Of a DNA stretch of 64,000 nucleotides, positions 9,627 through 18,679 are shown piece after piece. Position numbers and translations under genes: made by a program. Within the stretch, counting starts at the first letter, position 1, and every line of letters starts with the position of its first letter. Below the pieces are notes generated by a model. The model saw only the letters and a list, made by a program, of their open reading frames with translations. It was not told the DNA's origin and ran no database searches. This DNA comes from Chloroflexi bacterium HGW-Chloroflexi-6 (GTDB lineage Bacteria; Chloroflexota; Anaerolineae; Anaerolineales; Villigracilaceae), in assembly GCA_002840685.1 (NCBI GenBank), contig PHBU01000007.1:1-64000 (forward strand), written 5' to 3'.

Positions 9627-10913
9627 TTACCCGAGCGCTTGACCCAGATCCCACAAAATGTCTTCGATATCTTCGATGCCGATACTCAGGCGCACGAAGT
9701 CGGGGCTGACGCCAGCGCTGACCTGCTGTTCTTCGTTCAGCTGGCTGTGGGTGGTGGTAGCCGGGTGGATAGCGAGACTCTTGGCGTCGCCAACGTTGGC
9801 CAGGTGGCTGAAGAGCTGCAGGCTTTCGATGAACTTCTTACCGGCTTCCGCGCCGCCCTTGATGCCGAACCCGAGGATGGCGCCGGCGCCCTTGGGCAGG
9901 TAACGCTTGGCGCGTTCGTAATCGGGGTGACTCTTCAGGCCAGGATATTTAACCCAGCTGACCTTGGGGTGTTTCTCAAGGTATTCGGCAACCGCCTGGG
10001 TGTTCTGGACATGCCGGTCGAGGCGCAGGGAGAGCGTTTCGATGCCGAGCAGGGTTTGCCAGGCGTTGAAGGGTGACTGGCAGGCGCCGAAATCGCGTAG
10101 GACCTGGACACGGGCCTTGATCGCGAAGGGCGGCAGTCCCGCGCCGAGCAGGTCGGCGTAGACCAGGCCGTGGTATGAGGGGTCGGGGCTGGTGAAATTG
10201 GCGAAGCGTCCGCTGGTCCAATCGAAGTTGCCGCCGTCGACGATCACGCCGCCGATGCTGGTGCCGTTGCCGGTCAGGAATTTGGTGGTGCTGTGGGTGA
10301 TGACGTTTGCGCCCCACTCAAACGGGCGGAACAGGTAGGGCGTGGCGAAGGTATTGTCGATCATCAGCACGATATTGTGCTTTTTGGCGATCTCGGCCAC
10401 TTCCTCGAACGGGAACACGGAAATATCGGGGTTGCCCAGGGTTTCACCGTAAAGGATCTTGGTGTTCGGACGAATGGCCTTCTCGAACTCTTCGGGCTTG
10501 GTCGGGTCGACGAAAGTGACCTCGATGCCCAGCTTGGGCAGGCTGTACTTGAACTGGTTGTACGTTCCGCCATACAGGCGGCTGGATGAGACGATATGGT
10601 CCCCGGCTTCGGCCAGGGTGAAGATGGCCTGGGCCTGGGCGGCGTGCCCGCTGCTGGCGGCCAGGCCGGCCACGCCGCCTTCCAGGCTGGCGATGCGCTG
10701 TTCGAGCACATCGGTGGTCGGGTTCATCAGGCGGGTGTAAATGTTGCCGAGTTCTTTGAGTGCAAATAAATTGGCGGCATGTTCGGTGCTCTTGAACTGA
10801 TAACTGGTGGTCTGGTAGAGCGGGACGGCGCGCGAACCGGTGGTCGGGTCGGGGCTGTAGCCAGCGTGCAGTTGGCGGGTGGAAAATCCTTGCTTGTGGG
10901 TGCTGTCAGACAT
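9627..10913 (-). CDS. metY: O-acetylhomoserine aminocarboxypropyltransferase / sulfhydrylase
   Basis: STRQLHAGYSPDPTTGSRAVPLYQTTSY; PLP motif HSTTKFLTGNGTSIGGVIVDGG; start chosen at MSDSTHKQ. Confidence 0.93.
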   Translation of the reverse strand: MSDSTHKQGFSTRQLHAGYSPDPTTGSRAVPLYQTTSYQFKSTEHAANLFALKELGNIYTRLMNPTTDVLEQRIASLEGGVAGLAASSGHAAQAQAIFTLAEAGDHIVSSSRLYGGTYNQFKYSLPKLGIEVTFVDPTKPEEFEKAIRPNTKILYGETLGNPDISVFPFEEVAEIAKKHNIVLMIDNTFATPYLFRPFEWGANVITHSTTKFLTGNGTSIGGVIVDGGNFDWTSGRFANFTSPDPSYHGLVYADLLGAGLPPFAIKARVQVLRDFGACQSPFNAWQTLLGIETLSLRLDRHVQNTQAVAEYLEKHPKVSWVKYPGLKSHPDYERAKRYLPKGAGAILGFGIKGGAEAGKKFIESLQLFSHLANVGDAKSLAIHPATTTHSQLNEEQQVSAGVSPDFVRLSIGIEDIEDILWDLGQALG

Positions 10914-10980
10914 TGGTTTTCTCTCCTTTGATGAGATAGGGTTGGGATAAATCAAACGGATTTGGCGGTCCGGTGATTGG

Positions 10981-11043
10981 CAAAATAAAAAGCGGCGGAC
11001 AGCCTTTCGCAAACTGGAAGTTTGCGGGAAGACTGTCCGCCGC
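10981..11043 (-). terminator. intrinsic terminator/attenuator hairpin in the metY leader
   Basis: Minus strand GCGGCGGACAG ... CTGTCCGCCGC followed by TTTTTATTTTG, about 70 nt upstream of metY. Confidence 0.85.
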
Positions 11044-11075
11044 CTGGCGGTGCGCCCTGAGAGGGCGCGCTCGGA

Positions 11076-11165
11076 TTAAGCGTTATGCTCAACCTCCGAG
11101 GCGGTGGGATCAGCTCCCGCCCGGGGCATGGACATGGGTAAACAGCTACAGGGTTTATATTTCAT
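11076..11165 (-). CDS. candidate leader peptide MKYKPCSCLPMSMPRAGADPTASEVEHNA upstream of metY
   Basis: 29-codon ORF beginning about 22 nt after the predicted transcription start, purine-rich AAAGAGA upstream, followed by an attenuator. Confidence 0.5.
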   Translation of the reverse strand: MKYKPCSCLPMSMPRAGADPTASEVEHNA

Positions 11166-11194
11166 CAGATTTATCTCTTTCAAGATTTCGCGCA

Positions 11195-11222
11195 ATTATA
11201 TGGATTGTTAGGAAGTTGTCAA
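11195..11222 (-). promoter_or_regulatory. sigma70-type promoter of the metY leader
   Basis: TTGACA (11222-11217), 16 nt spacer, TATAAT (11200-11195) on the minus strand. Confidence 0.8.
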
Positions 11223-11450
11223 GACAATAATTGAAATTGGCTATAGAATTAAATCAACACGGAAACTTTTTGAGGTCTCCGTGCGTCTGTGAGCTAACTA
11301 ACATTCTGACGGGGGTTGCACACACACAAAGGCAGGAGGCAAAACGTACTGATACGATTTCCTGTTTGTGGCTTGTTCCCTGCCCAACGCCGAGGGCCCG
11401 GAACGTACTATTGTCGCTTTTTTTTGAACAACTGTAAGAAGGAGAAAGAA

Positions 11451-13040
11451 ATGACCGCCAAGTTTTTGGTTCATTTTGCATTGCTTGTTTTGGTAGGTTT
11501 GATTTCAGCCTGTGGGGCTCCAGCGGCTACCGCGCCAACTTCTGAAAAATATCTTGAACCTGGTGCACAGGTTTACGAGGAGCCTGCTGCGCCTGCCGCC
11601 GAGTATGAGTCTGCGCCCGCCGAAGAGGGGTTAGCGGCTCCAGCGCCGCACTCAGCGCCAGACAACGACCCGGCTGATGATATGTTCTTCAAAGACTACG
11701 GGGTCAACCCGATGGTGGATGTCGAGGATGATAACCTGTCCACCTTTGCGCTGGATGTTGATACCGGCTCCTATACGGTAGCCAGAAGCTATGTCATGGA
11801 TGGCAATATCCCGCCCACGGATGCGGTCCGGGTTGAGGAGTTTATCAACTATTTCGAGCAGGGCTATCCTTTCCCGCCGGAACGCCGCGCTTTTGGCATT
11901 CACATCGATGGAGCGCCCAGCCCCTTTGCCCAAACCGAACGCTACGAGATGATGCGTGTCGGAATCCAGGGGTATGAGGTTCCCGAAGATGAGCGCAAGG
12001 ATGTTTCGCTGACCTTTGTGATCGATGTTTCCGGTTCGATGGACATGGACAATCGCCTGGAACTGGTTAAACGCTCGCTCGAATTGTTGGTTGAGCGGCT
12101 GGGCCGGCGCGACCGGGTCAGCATCGTGGTTTACGGGTCAGATGCGCGGGTCGTGTTGGAGCCAACTCCCGGGGACGAGCAGGATATCATCCTGAGAGCC
12201 ATTCGCAGGCTGCGCCCCGAAGGCTCGACCAATGCCGAGGCCGGGCTGCGGCTCGGTTACCAGATGGCATCTGAAGCGTTCAACTCCGAAGCCATCAATC
12301 GTGTCGTTTTGTGCTCGGACGGGGTTGCCAATGTTGGCGCGACCGGAGCTGGCTCGATCTGGGAAGAGATCGAACGCTATGCCCGCGAAGGTATTACCCT
12401 GACCAGCATTGGCTTTGGGATGGACAATTACAACGATGTGCTGATGGAACAACTGGCTGACAATGGCGATGGTTTCTATGCCTACGTTGATGACATCAAG
12501 GAAGCCGAACGCCTGTTCGTCGATGACCTGACCAGCACTTTGCAGGTGATCGCAATGAACGCCAAGGTGCAGGTTGAGTTCAACCCCGAGGTCGTGGCGC
12601 GCTACCGCCTGGTCGGGTACGAGAACCGCGATGTCGCCGATGAAGACTTCCGTGAAAATGATGTCGATGCCGGTGAGATTGGCGCCGGGCACAGCGTTAC
12701 CGCCCTGTACGAGATCAAACTCTACCCCGAGGCCGAAGGCCGGATCGCCACCGTTTTCCTGCGCTGGCAGGATCCGGATACGGGTGAGGTGGTCGAGCTC
12801 TCCAGCGATTTCAACGCCAACGAAATGGAAAGAGATTTCGAGGACGCCGATCCTTACTTCCAGTGGACGGTGATCGTGGCCGAATACGCCGAAGTGCTGC
12901 GCGACAGTTACTGGGCCCGGGAAAGCAGCTTTGGCGATGTGCTGGTCGAAGCGCGCCGGGTGGCCGATGAATTGATCCGCGACCCGGATGTCGAAGAGTT
13001 TGTCGAATTGGTGCGCAAGGCCAACCGCCTCGACGATTAG
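11451..13040 (+). CDS. lipoprotein with von Willebrand factor type A domain (VWA plus DUF3520-like)
   Basis: Lipobox LISACGAPA; VTLTFVIDVSGSMDMDNRLELVK MIDAS motif. Confidence 0.92.
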   Translation: MTAKFLVHFALLVLVGLISACGAPAATAPTSEKYLEPGAQVYEEPAAPAAEYESAPAEEGLAAPAPHSAPDNDPADDMFFKDYGVNPMVDVEDDNLSTFALDVDTGSYTVARSYVMDGNIPPTDAVRVEEFINYFEQGYPFPPERRAFGIHIDGAPSPFAQTERYEMMRVGIQGYEVPEDERKDVSLTFVIDVSGSMDMDNRLELVKRSLELLVERLGRRDRVSIVVYGSDARVVLEPTPGDEQDIILRAIRRLRPEGSTNAEAGLRLGYQMASEAFNSEAINRVVLCSDGVANVGATGAGSIWEEIERYAREGITLTSIGFGMDNYNDVLMEQLADNGDGFYAYVDDIKEAERLFVDDLTSTLQVIAMNAKVQVEFNPEVVARYRLVGYENRDVADEDFRENDVDAGEIGAGHSVTALYEIKLYPEAEGRIATVFLRWQDPDTGEVVELSSDFNANEMERDFEDADPYFQWTVIVAEYAEVLRDSYWARESSFGDVLVEARRVADELIRDPDVEEFVELVRKANRLDD

Positions 13041-13050
13041 TTTTAGCGAA

Positions 13051-13119
13051 TGCCCCGCAGGTTTTCCCGAGTGACCTCATGAAATTGCAAGGTTTCACGG
13101 GCCGAAATCTGCGGGGCAA
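13051..13119 (+). terminator. inverted repeat TGCCCCGCAG ... CTGCGGGGCA downstream of the VWA gene
   Basis: 10 bp perfect arms with a long loop. Confidence 0.4.
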
Positions 13120-13173
13120 TTTGTTCCTGGCGTGGGGTGTATAATTCTGGCACTCCATTTTTCTGCCAGGGTT

Positions 13174-14418
13174 ATGACAAACCAAGCCCCAACCTCCCCT
13201 TTTGATATTGAAAGACAAAATTATCGCAACGTTCAACTCGATGCCATTGGCGTTGGGCTGGCTTCTGCCGCTGCGCCTTTCCTGCCGGTCTTTTTGGCGC
13301 GCCTGGGGGCCAGCAACTTCCAGGTTGGCCTGCTCTCATCCATGCCGGGTGTCACCGGATTGATCCTGGCGATCATCGTCGGGCGCTTCCTGCAAACCCG
13401 CCGCAACATCGTACCCTGGTTCAGCCTGTCGCGTTTGCTGGTACTCTCCAGCTATGCCTTTACCGGGCTGATCGCCATTTTTGTTGCCCAGGCGCTGGCG
13501 GTTAAATCCATTCTGGCGGTTTGGGCGCTGGCGACCCTGCCACAAACCGCCCTGGCGGTGGCTTTCAGCGTGGTGATGAACGCCGTCGCCGGGCCGGACG
13601 GGCGCTATAACCTGCTCAGCCGTCGCTGGGCGATCATCGGCCTGACCAATACGGTGGTGACGTTTCTGGCAACCCAGATGCTCGACCGGGTTGTTTTTCC
13701 GCTTAACTACCAGCTTTTATTCATCGCCCTCTCGGTCGGTGGCTTGATCAGTTTTTACTTCTCGAGCCGCATCACCCTGCCAGACCAATCGCCTCCGCCA
13801 CTTGTCAAAACGGGACAACCCCTGGGCGCGATTTTGCGCGATTATCGGGAACTGCTGCGCACCAACCCGGCATTTGTTTCGTTTGTCTCGAAGCGTTTTG
13901 TCTACCTTTCGGCGATTGCCCTCGGCGCGCCGATCTTCCCACTCTATTACGTCCGCCAGGCAGCCGCTACCGACGCCCAGATCGGGACGATCAACATGAC
14001 CCTGACCTTGATGCTGATGGTGGGCTACTTCACCTGGGCGCGTGTTTCCCCGAAGCGCGGCGCTCGTTTTGTGCTTTTGGTGACGACCCTCGGGCTGACT
14101 CTCTACCCGGCGCTCACCTCCACTTCGGTCGATATCCGCTTGATGATCGCTTTTGCGGGGCTGGCGGGTTTTTTCCAGGCGGGCATCGACCTGGTCTTCT
14201 TCGACGAGTTGATGAAAACTGTTCCGCCTGAATACAGCGCAACCCTGGTTTCGATCGCCCAAAGCCTGCAATATCTGTCCGCGATCCTGGCCCCGCTGAT
14301 CGGAACCTTTCTTGCCGATACGATCGGCCTTTCGGGGGCCCTGCTGGTCAGCGCCGGATTGAGATTGATCGGTTTCCTGCTCTTCCTGCGCCCCGATCGA
14401 CGCGCAAATGGCGGATAA
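13174..14418 (+). CDS. MFS transporter
   Basis: 12-TM-like hydrophobic protein, GLLSSMPGVTGLILAIIVGRFLQTRR. Confidence 0.8.
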   Translation: MTNQAPTSPFDIERQNYRNVQLDAIGVGLASAAAPFLPVFLARLGASNFQVGLLSSMPGVTGLILAIIVGRFLQTRRNIVPWFSLSRLLVLSSYAFTGLIAIFVAQALAVKSILAVWALATLPQTALAVAFSVVMNAVAGPDGRYNLLSRRWAIIGLTNTVVTFLATQMLDRVVFPLNYQLLFIALSVGGLISFYFSSRITLPDQSPPPLVKTGQPLGAILRDYRELLRTNPAFVSFVSKRFVYLSAIALGAPIFPLYYVRQAAATDAQIGTINMTLTLMLMVGYFTWARVSPKRGARFVLLVTTLGLTLYPALTSTSVDIRLMIAFAGLAGFFQAGIDLVFFDELMKTVPPEYSATLVSIAQSLQYLSAILAPLIGTFLADTIGLSGALLVSAGLRLIGFLLFLRPDRRANGG

Positions 14419-14475
14419 TTTTCAGTCCTGGCCGATTTTGCTGTAAAATGAAAGTATCGCAAAAGAAGGCTAAAA

Positions 14476-15435
14476 ATGAACGATTTTCTCGAATTTCTCA
14501 ACACTGCCGATACCGAAAGTTTACAAAAAACGCCCGGCGTCAGCCCGGCCCTGGCCGAACGGATCATCGCCGCGCGGCCTTTCGCCAGCCTCGAAGACTG
14601 CCGGCGCGTCAGCGGCCTGGGCGAGAAACTCATCCAGCGTTTGCAGGATTCTTTTCAGGGAACAATAGCCATGTCCGAAGAAACTTCGCTTGTCCCCAGC
14701 CCGTCGCCCGAACCCGAATCCGTCCCGTCCCGACCTGAGCTGGCCCCCAAACCGCAGTCGAATTTTGGACAGCGCTTGGGGCGCGCTTTCGTTGGCTTTC
14801 TCAAATTTCTTTTGACGCTTTTCATCATCCTTGTCATCCTGGGCGGGATCGGAGCCGGCCTGTATTTCGGCCTGCCTTACCTGTATCAGGTGTATGTTGT
14901 GCCGGTCAACCAGAACACGGCCCGCATCGCCGATGTTGCCCACCAACAGGCGCGGGATGTGCTGGCCCTGCAAGCTGAGATCGACTTGCTCAAAGAACGC
15001 GATATGCAGTTCGAAACCCAGTTGGCAACGATTGAAACCGCGATTGAGACCCATACCACCAGCCTGGCCCGGCTGGATGAAATGCAGGCCAAGCTCGACC
15101 TGGCCGCCAACCAGGAGCGCGAAGGACTCAACGCCGAACTATCGCGCCAGATAGAGTTGACGCGCGCCATCGAATTGCTCTCCCGCGCGCGCCTGTATCT
15201 TTCGCAAAGCAATTTTGGCCAGGCCCGCCTAGATGTGCAATCGGCCCGGGATTTGCTGACCGGGCTGCGGGTGGAATTCCCGGCCGACAAACTGGCCTCG
15301 CTCGATGCAGTGCTGTCCCGCCTCGACCTGGTTTTGGGCAACCTGCCCGATTTCCCCGTCATCGCAGTCGATGATCTGAATATTGCCTGGAACTTGCTGG
15401 TGCTCGGTTTGCCCGAGACAGGCGCAACCCCATAA
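14476..15435 (+). CDS. helix-hairpin-helix plus TM plus coiled-coil protein
   Basis: LQKTPGVSPALAERIIAARPFASLEDCRRVSGLGEKLI HhH motif, then TM segment and coiled coil. Confidence 0.7.
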   Translation: MNDFLEFLNTADTESLQKTPGVSPALAERIIAARPFASLEDCRRVSGLGEKLIQRLQDSFQGTIAMSEETSLVPSPSPEPESVPSRPELAPKPQSNFGQRLGRAFVGFLKFLLTLFIILVILGGIGAGLYFGLPYLYQVYVVPVNQNTARIADVAHQQARDVLALQAEIDLLKERDMQFETQLATIETAIETHTTSLARLDEMQAKLDLAANQEREGLNAELSRQIELTRAIELLSRARLYLSQSNFGQARLDVQSARDLLTGLRVEFPADKLASLDAVLSRLDLVLGNLPDFPVIAVDDLNIAWNLLVLGLPETGATP

Positions 15436-15517
15436 ACCCGTAGCGCGAGGCATTATTCTCTCGCGCTATAAAATTTCATAATCAACGGTATATCTCATAT
15501 CTTTTTAGGAGACCCTT

Positions 15518-16936
15518 ATGACCTTCAAAATTAAATTTGGCACCGATGGCTGGCGCGGCGTGATCGCCGAAGAATACACTTTCGACAACGTCCGGCGCTG
15601 CGCCCAGGGCTACGCTTCGTACATGCTCGAACAAGGTAATGTCGGCAAGTCGATCGTGGTCGGCTTCGACAAGCGCTTTGGCAGCGAAAATTTTGCCGCT
15701 TCCGTCGCCGAAGTGCTGGCGGGCAACGGTTTCAAGGTCTTCCTGACCGACAGCGCCACGCCGACCCCGGTCATCGCTTTCGCGGTGGTCAATACCAAGT
15801 CTTGCGGCGCGGTCAACATCACCGCCAGCCATAACCCGCCAGCGGATAATGGCTTCAAGGTCCGCAACGAGACCGGCGGGGCGATCGACCCCGAAGGACT
15901 GCTGCGCATCGAAGCGCTGATCCCCGATTCGGTGGAGTCTGCCAAACGCCTGGCGATGGCCGAGGCTGAGGGCAAGATCGTTGTTTTCGATGCCCATACG
16001 CCCTATTTTGAGCACATCCGCAAGCTGATTGACCTGCAGCCCATCCGCGACGCCGGCCTGACCGTGGTGGTGGATGTGATGTGGGGCAACGGCGCGGGCT
16101 ATTTCACCAAACTGCTGGGCGGCGGCAAGACACGCATCATTGAAATCCATAACGAGCGCAACCCGTCTTTTCCTGAAATGAAACGCCCCGAACCGATCCG
16201 CCCCAACATCGATGTTGGGCTAAAGGCCACCGTCGCGAACAAGGCAGACATTTTGCTCGTGACCGACGGCGATGCCGACCGCTGTGGGATTGGCGACGAG
16301 AACGGCGAATTTATCAACCAGTTGCGCGTGTATGCCCTGCTGGCTTATTACCTGCTCGAAGTGCGCGGAGAGCGCGGCGATATCGTCAAGACGCTTTCGA
16401 CAACCAACATGCTCAACCGCCTGGGCGAGATCTACGGAGTGCCTGTCCACGAGACTGGGGTCGGATTCAAGTATGTCGCCCCCAAGATGACCGAGACCAA
16501 CGCCCTGATCGGCGGCGAAGAAAGCGGCGGATACGCCTTCCGCGGCAATGTGCCCGAACGCGACGGCATCCTGGCGGGCCTGTATATGCTCGATTTGATG
16601 GTGCGCACCGGCAAGAAGCCGACCGAGCTGCTCAAGATCCTGTTCGAGAAGGTCGGCGGCGAATACTTCTACGACCGGGTCGACAGTGCCTTCAGCGGCG
16701 ACCGCGCCACCCGCGAGAAGATGATCCTGGATGCCAACCCGAAAACCCTGGGCGGATTGAAAGTAACCGAGCTGGTCACGGTCGATGGCTTCCAGTTCCG
16801 CATGGAAGACGGCGGCTGGATGTTGATCCGCTTCAGCGGCACCGAGCCGATCATGCGCGTCTACTGCGAAACCCGCCACGGCGACAAAGTCCAGGCGATC
16901 TTGCAGGACGGCCTGAAAGTGGCCGGGATCAAGTAA
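15518..16936 (+). CDS. phosphoglucomutase/phosphomannomutase family protein
   Basis: [46 protein letters not shown]. Confidence 0.95.
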   Translation: MTFKIKFGTDGWRGVIAEEYTFDNVRRCAQGYASYMLEQGNVGKSIVVGFDKRFGSENFAASVAEVLAGNGFKVFLTDSATPTPVIAFAVVNTKSCGAVNITASHNPPADNGFKVRNETGGAIDPEGLLRIEALIPDSVESAKRLAMAEAEGKIVVFDAHTPYFEHIRKLIDLQPIRDAGLTVVVDVMWGNGAGYFTKLLGGGKTRIIEIHNERNPSFPEMKRPEPIRPNIDVGLKATVANKADILLVTDGDADRCGIGDENGEFINQLRVYALLAYYLLEVRGERGDIVKTLSTTNMLNRLGEIYGVPVHETGVGFKYVAPKMTETNALIGGEESGGYAFRGNVPERDGILAGLYMLDLMVRTGKKPTELLKILFEKVGGEYFYDRVDSAFSGDRATREKMILDANPKTLGGLKVTELVTVDGFQFRMEDGGWMLIRFSGTEPIMRVYCETRHGDKVQAILQDGLKVAGIK

Positions 16937-16957
16937 AGTCAATTGGTAAGAAATCAA

Positions 16958-16983
16958 AACTCCCCGCAAGGGGAGTTTTTTTG
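16958..16983 (+). terminator. intrinsic terminator after the phosphohexomutase
   Basis: ACTCCCC GCAA GGGGAGT TTTTTTG. Confidence 0.85.
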
Positions 16984-16984
16984 T

Positions 16985-17887
16985 TTACGGGAGCAGCACA
17001 AACACCGTTATGATCGCCAGTTGCGCCAGCGGATAGTAGCTGGCGCGGTCGAAAAGCCGGCCCGCCTGGCGGCTTTCACGTTTCTGGTAGAGCTGGATGC
17101 CGGGCAAGATCAGCAGGAACAGGCCGGCCAGGCCTGTCGCGACCAGGTATGGGATGCCGAGCGCCTGGGGAGACATGAGCGGCAGGAACAGACTGGTCAG
17201 AACTGTCAGTGTCAGGGTGATGACCACCAGCATCCCGGCTTTTTGCGGCCCAAAAGTCAGAGGAATGGTCTTGGCCCCAACGCGCTTGTCTTCCTCGACA
17301 TCATTCCAGTCGGCGGGGATATTTTGCCCGCCGATTTCCCAGAGCATCAGCCAGGCCAGCATGAGCAGCAGCAACGGCAGGGATGGCTCGGGGTTGACCA
17401 CGAAAACAGCTGCAACCGGCCCGCAGGATTTGACCAATCCGCTGACCAGGGTGCGCCAGTAGGTCACTTTCAACAACCGGCAGTAGATCACTTCCAACAC
17501 GGCGGCGGCCAGCACAATGAAAACGATGGACGGGTTGAGCAGGTAAGCCCCAAGCAGCGCCAGTCCGTACCAGAAAGCGAACCAGGCCAGCCCGCCCCGA
17601 AAGCTGACCAGCTTCTGCGCCAGCGGATAACGCATATCGGAGGCTTCGACCGAATAGCCCTGGTTAATACCGCCCGGCCCGGTAAATTTTTCCTGGTCGG
17701 TTTTGACCCCGGCCAGATCGTTCAGGGCGTAGATGGCGGTGTAGCCGGCAAAGGCGGTCAACAGCGAGAGCAGCAGGGTCTGCCATGCGGGGAAGGCCCC
17801 CAGCCAGAGCAGGGCTGTGAAGCCGGGCATGGCTACATCCAAAACGCCGTGGGTGGTGCGGGAGAGGGCGAAGAAACGAGAAAGCAT
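16985..17887 (-). CDS. UbiA-family prenyltransferase-like membrane protein
   Basis: NDLAGVKTD first motif, ADWNDVEEDKRVGAKTIPLTFG second motif, multi-TM; start chosen at MLSRFFAL. Confidence 0.8.
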   Translation of the reverse strand: MLSRFFALSRTTHGVLDVAMPGFTALLWLGAFPAWQTLLLSLLTAFAGYTAIYALNDLAGVKTDQEKFTGPGGINQGYSVEASDMRYPLAQKLVSFRGGLAWFAFWYGLALLGAYLLNPSIVFIVLAAAVLEVIYCRLLKVTYWRTLVSGLVKSCGPVAAVFVVNPEPSLPLLLLMLAWLMLWEIGGQNIPADWNDVEEDKRVGAKTIPLTFGPQKAGMLVVITLTLTVLTSLFLPLMSPQALGIPYLVATGLAGLFLLILPGIQLYQKRESRQAGRLFDRASYYPLAQLAIITVFVLLP

Positions 17888-17962
17888 GAGATCACTCCGA
17901 AAAAAAGTTCTTAAACACAAAGTATACGAAGGTTAAGCAAATGAAAAGGATTTCCTTCGTGT

Positions 17963-18679
17963 TTACTGTTTTTTTGATTTGATGAAATAAGCCATGTAAT
18001 TCATATCTTCTTTATCGTGGGCAACTTTGAATTTGCCTGTGAGTGGATTGTACATCAGACTGGACAGGCGCACAAAATCGAGCCCGCTCTGTTGTGACCA
18101 GGCTTTAAGCTCGGATGGGCGGATCAGCTTGCTGTAGGTGTGTGTGCCGCGCGGCAGCAGGCGCAAAATATTTTCGCCAACTAGGATGACCGCAAAAAGC
18201 GACTTGAGCGAGCGGTTGATGGTCGAGAAGAAAGCCCGCCCGCCCGGTTTGAGGGCCTGGGCGCAGGCAGCGATCACTTTGGCGGGTTCGGGAACGTGCT
18301 CGAGCATTTCCATGCAGGTGACAGCGTCGAACCCGCCTTCATTTTCCTGCGCGATCTGTTCGACCCCCTGATAAAGATAATTGATCTCCAGCCCCCCGGC
18401 GCTGGCGTGCAGGCGGGCAGCCTCCAGCGAGGGCAGCGACAGATCGCTGCCCGTTACCCTGGCCCCGGCCTTTGCCAGCGCTTCAGACAGGATCCCGCCG
18501 CCGCAGCCGACATCCAGGATGCGCGGGTTGGGCGTGTCGATATTGTCCATGATAAATTTTGTGCGCAGCGGGTTGATGGTGTGCAGCGTTCCCATCTCGC
18601 CTTTGGTGTCCCACCAGATTTGCGAGACTTTGTCGAATTTGGTGATTTCCTGATCGTCAGCGTTCGAGAATTGGGTCAT
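17963..18679 (-). CDS. UbiG-like class I SAM-dependent O-methyltransferase
   Basis: WWDTKGEMGTLHTINPLRTKFI (UbiG-like), ILDVGCGGGILSEALA. Confidence 0.88.
   Translation of the reverse strand: MTQFSNADDQEITKFDKVSQIWWDTKGEMGTLHTINPLRTKFIMDNIDTPNPRILDVGCGGGILSEALAKAGARVTGSDLSLPSLEAARLHASAGGLEINYLYQGVEQIAQENEGGFDAVTCMEMLEHVPEPAKVIAACAQALKPGGRAFFSTINRSLKSLFAVILVGENILRLLPRGTHTYSKLIRPSELKAWSQQSGLDFVRLSSLMYNPLTGKFKVAHDKEDMNYMAYFIKSKKQ

Noticed and set aside
10973-11230. SAM-I riboswitch upstream of metY
   Set aside because: Expected at this gene, but the conserved SAM-I core sequences are not visible on the minus strand; kept as an attenuator of unknown type instead.
16943-17914. 323 aa Gln-rich plus-strand ORF opposite the UbiA gene
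   Set aside because: Antisense to a membrane protein gene, which typically yields polar Gln/His-rich shadow frames.
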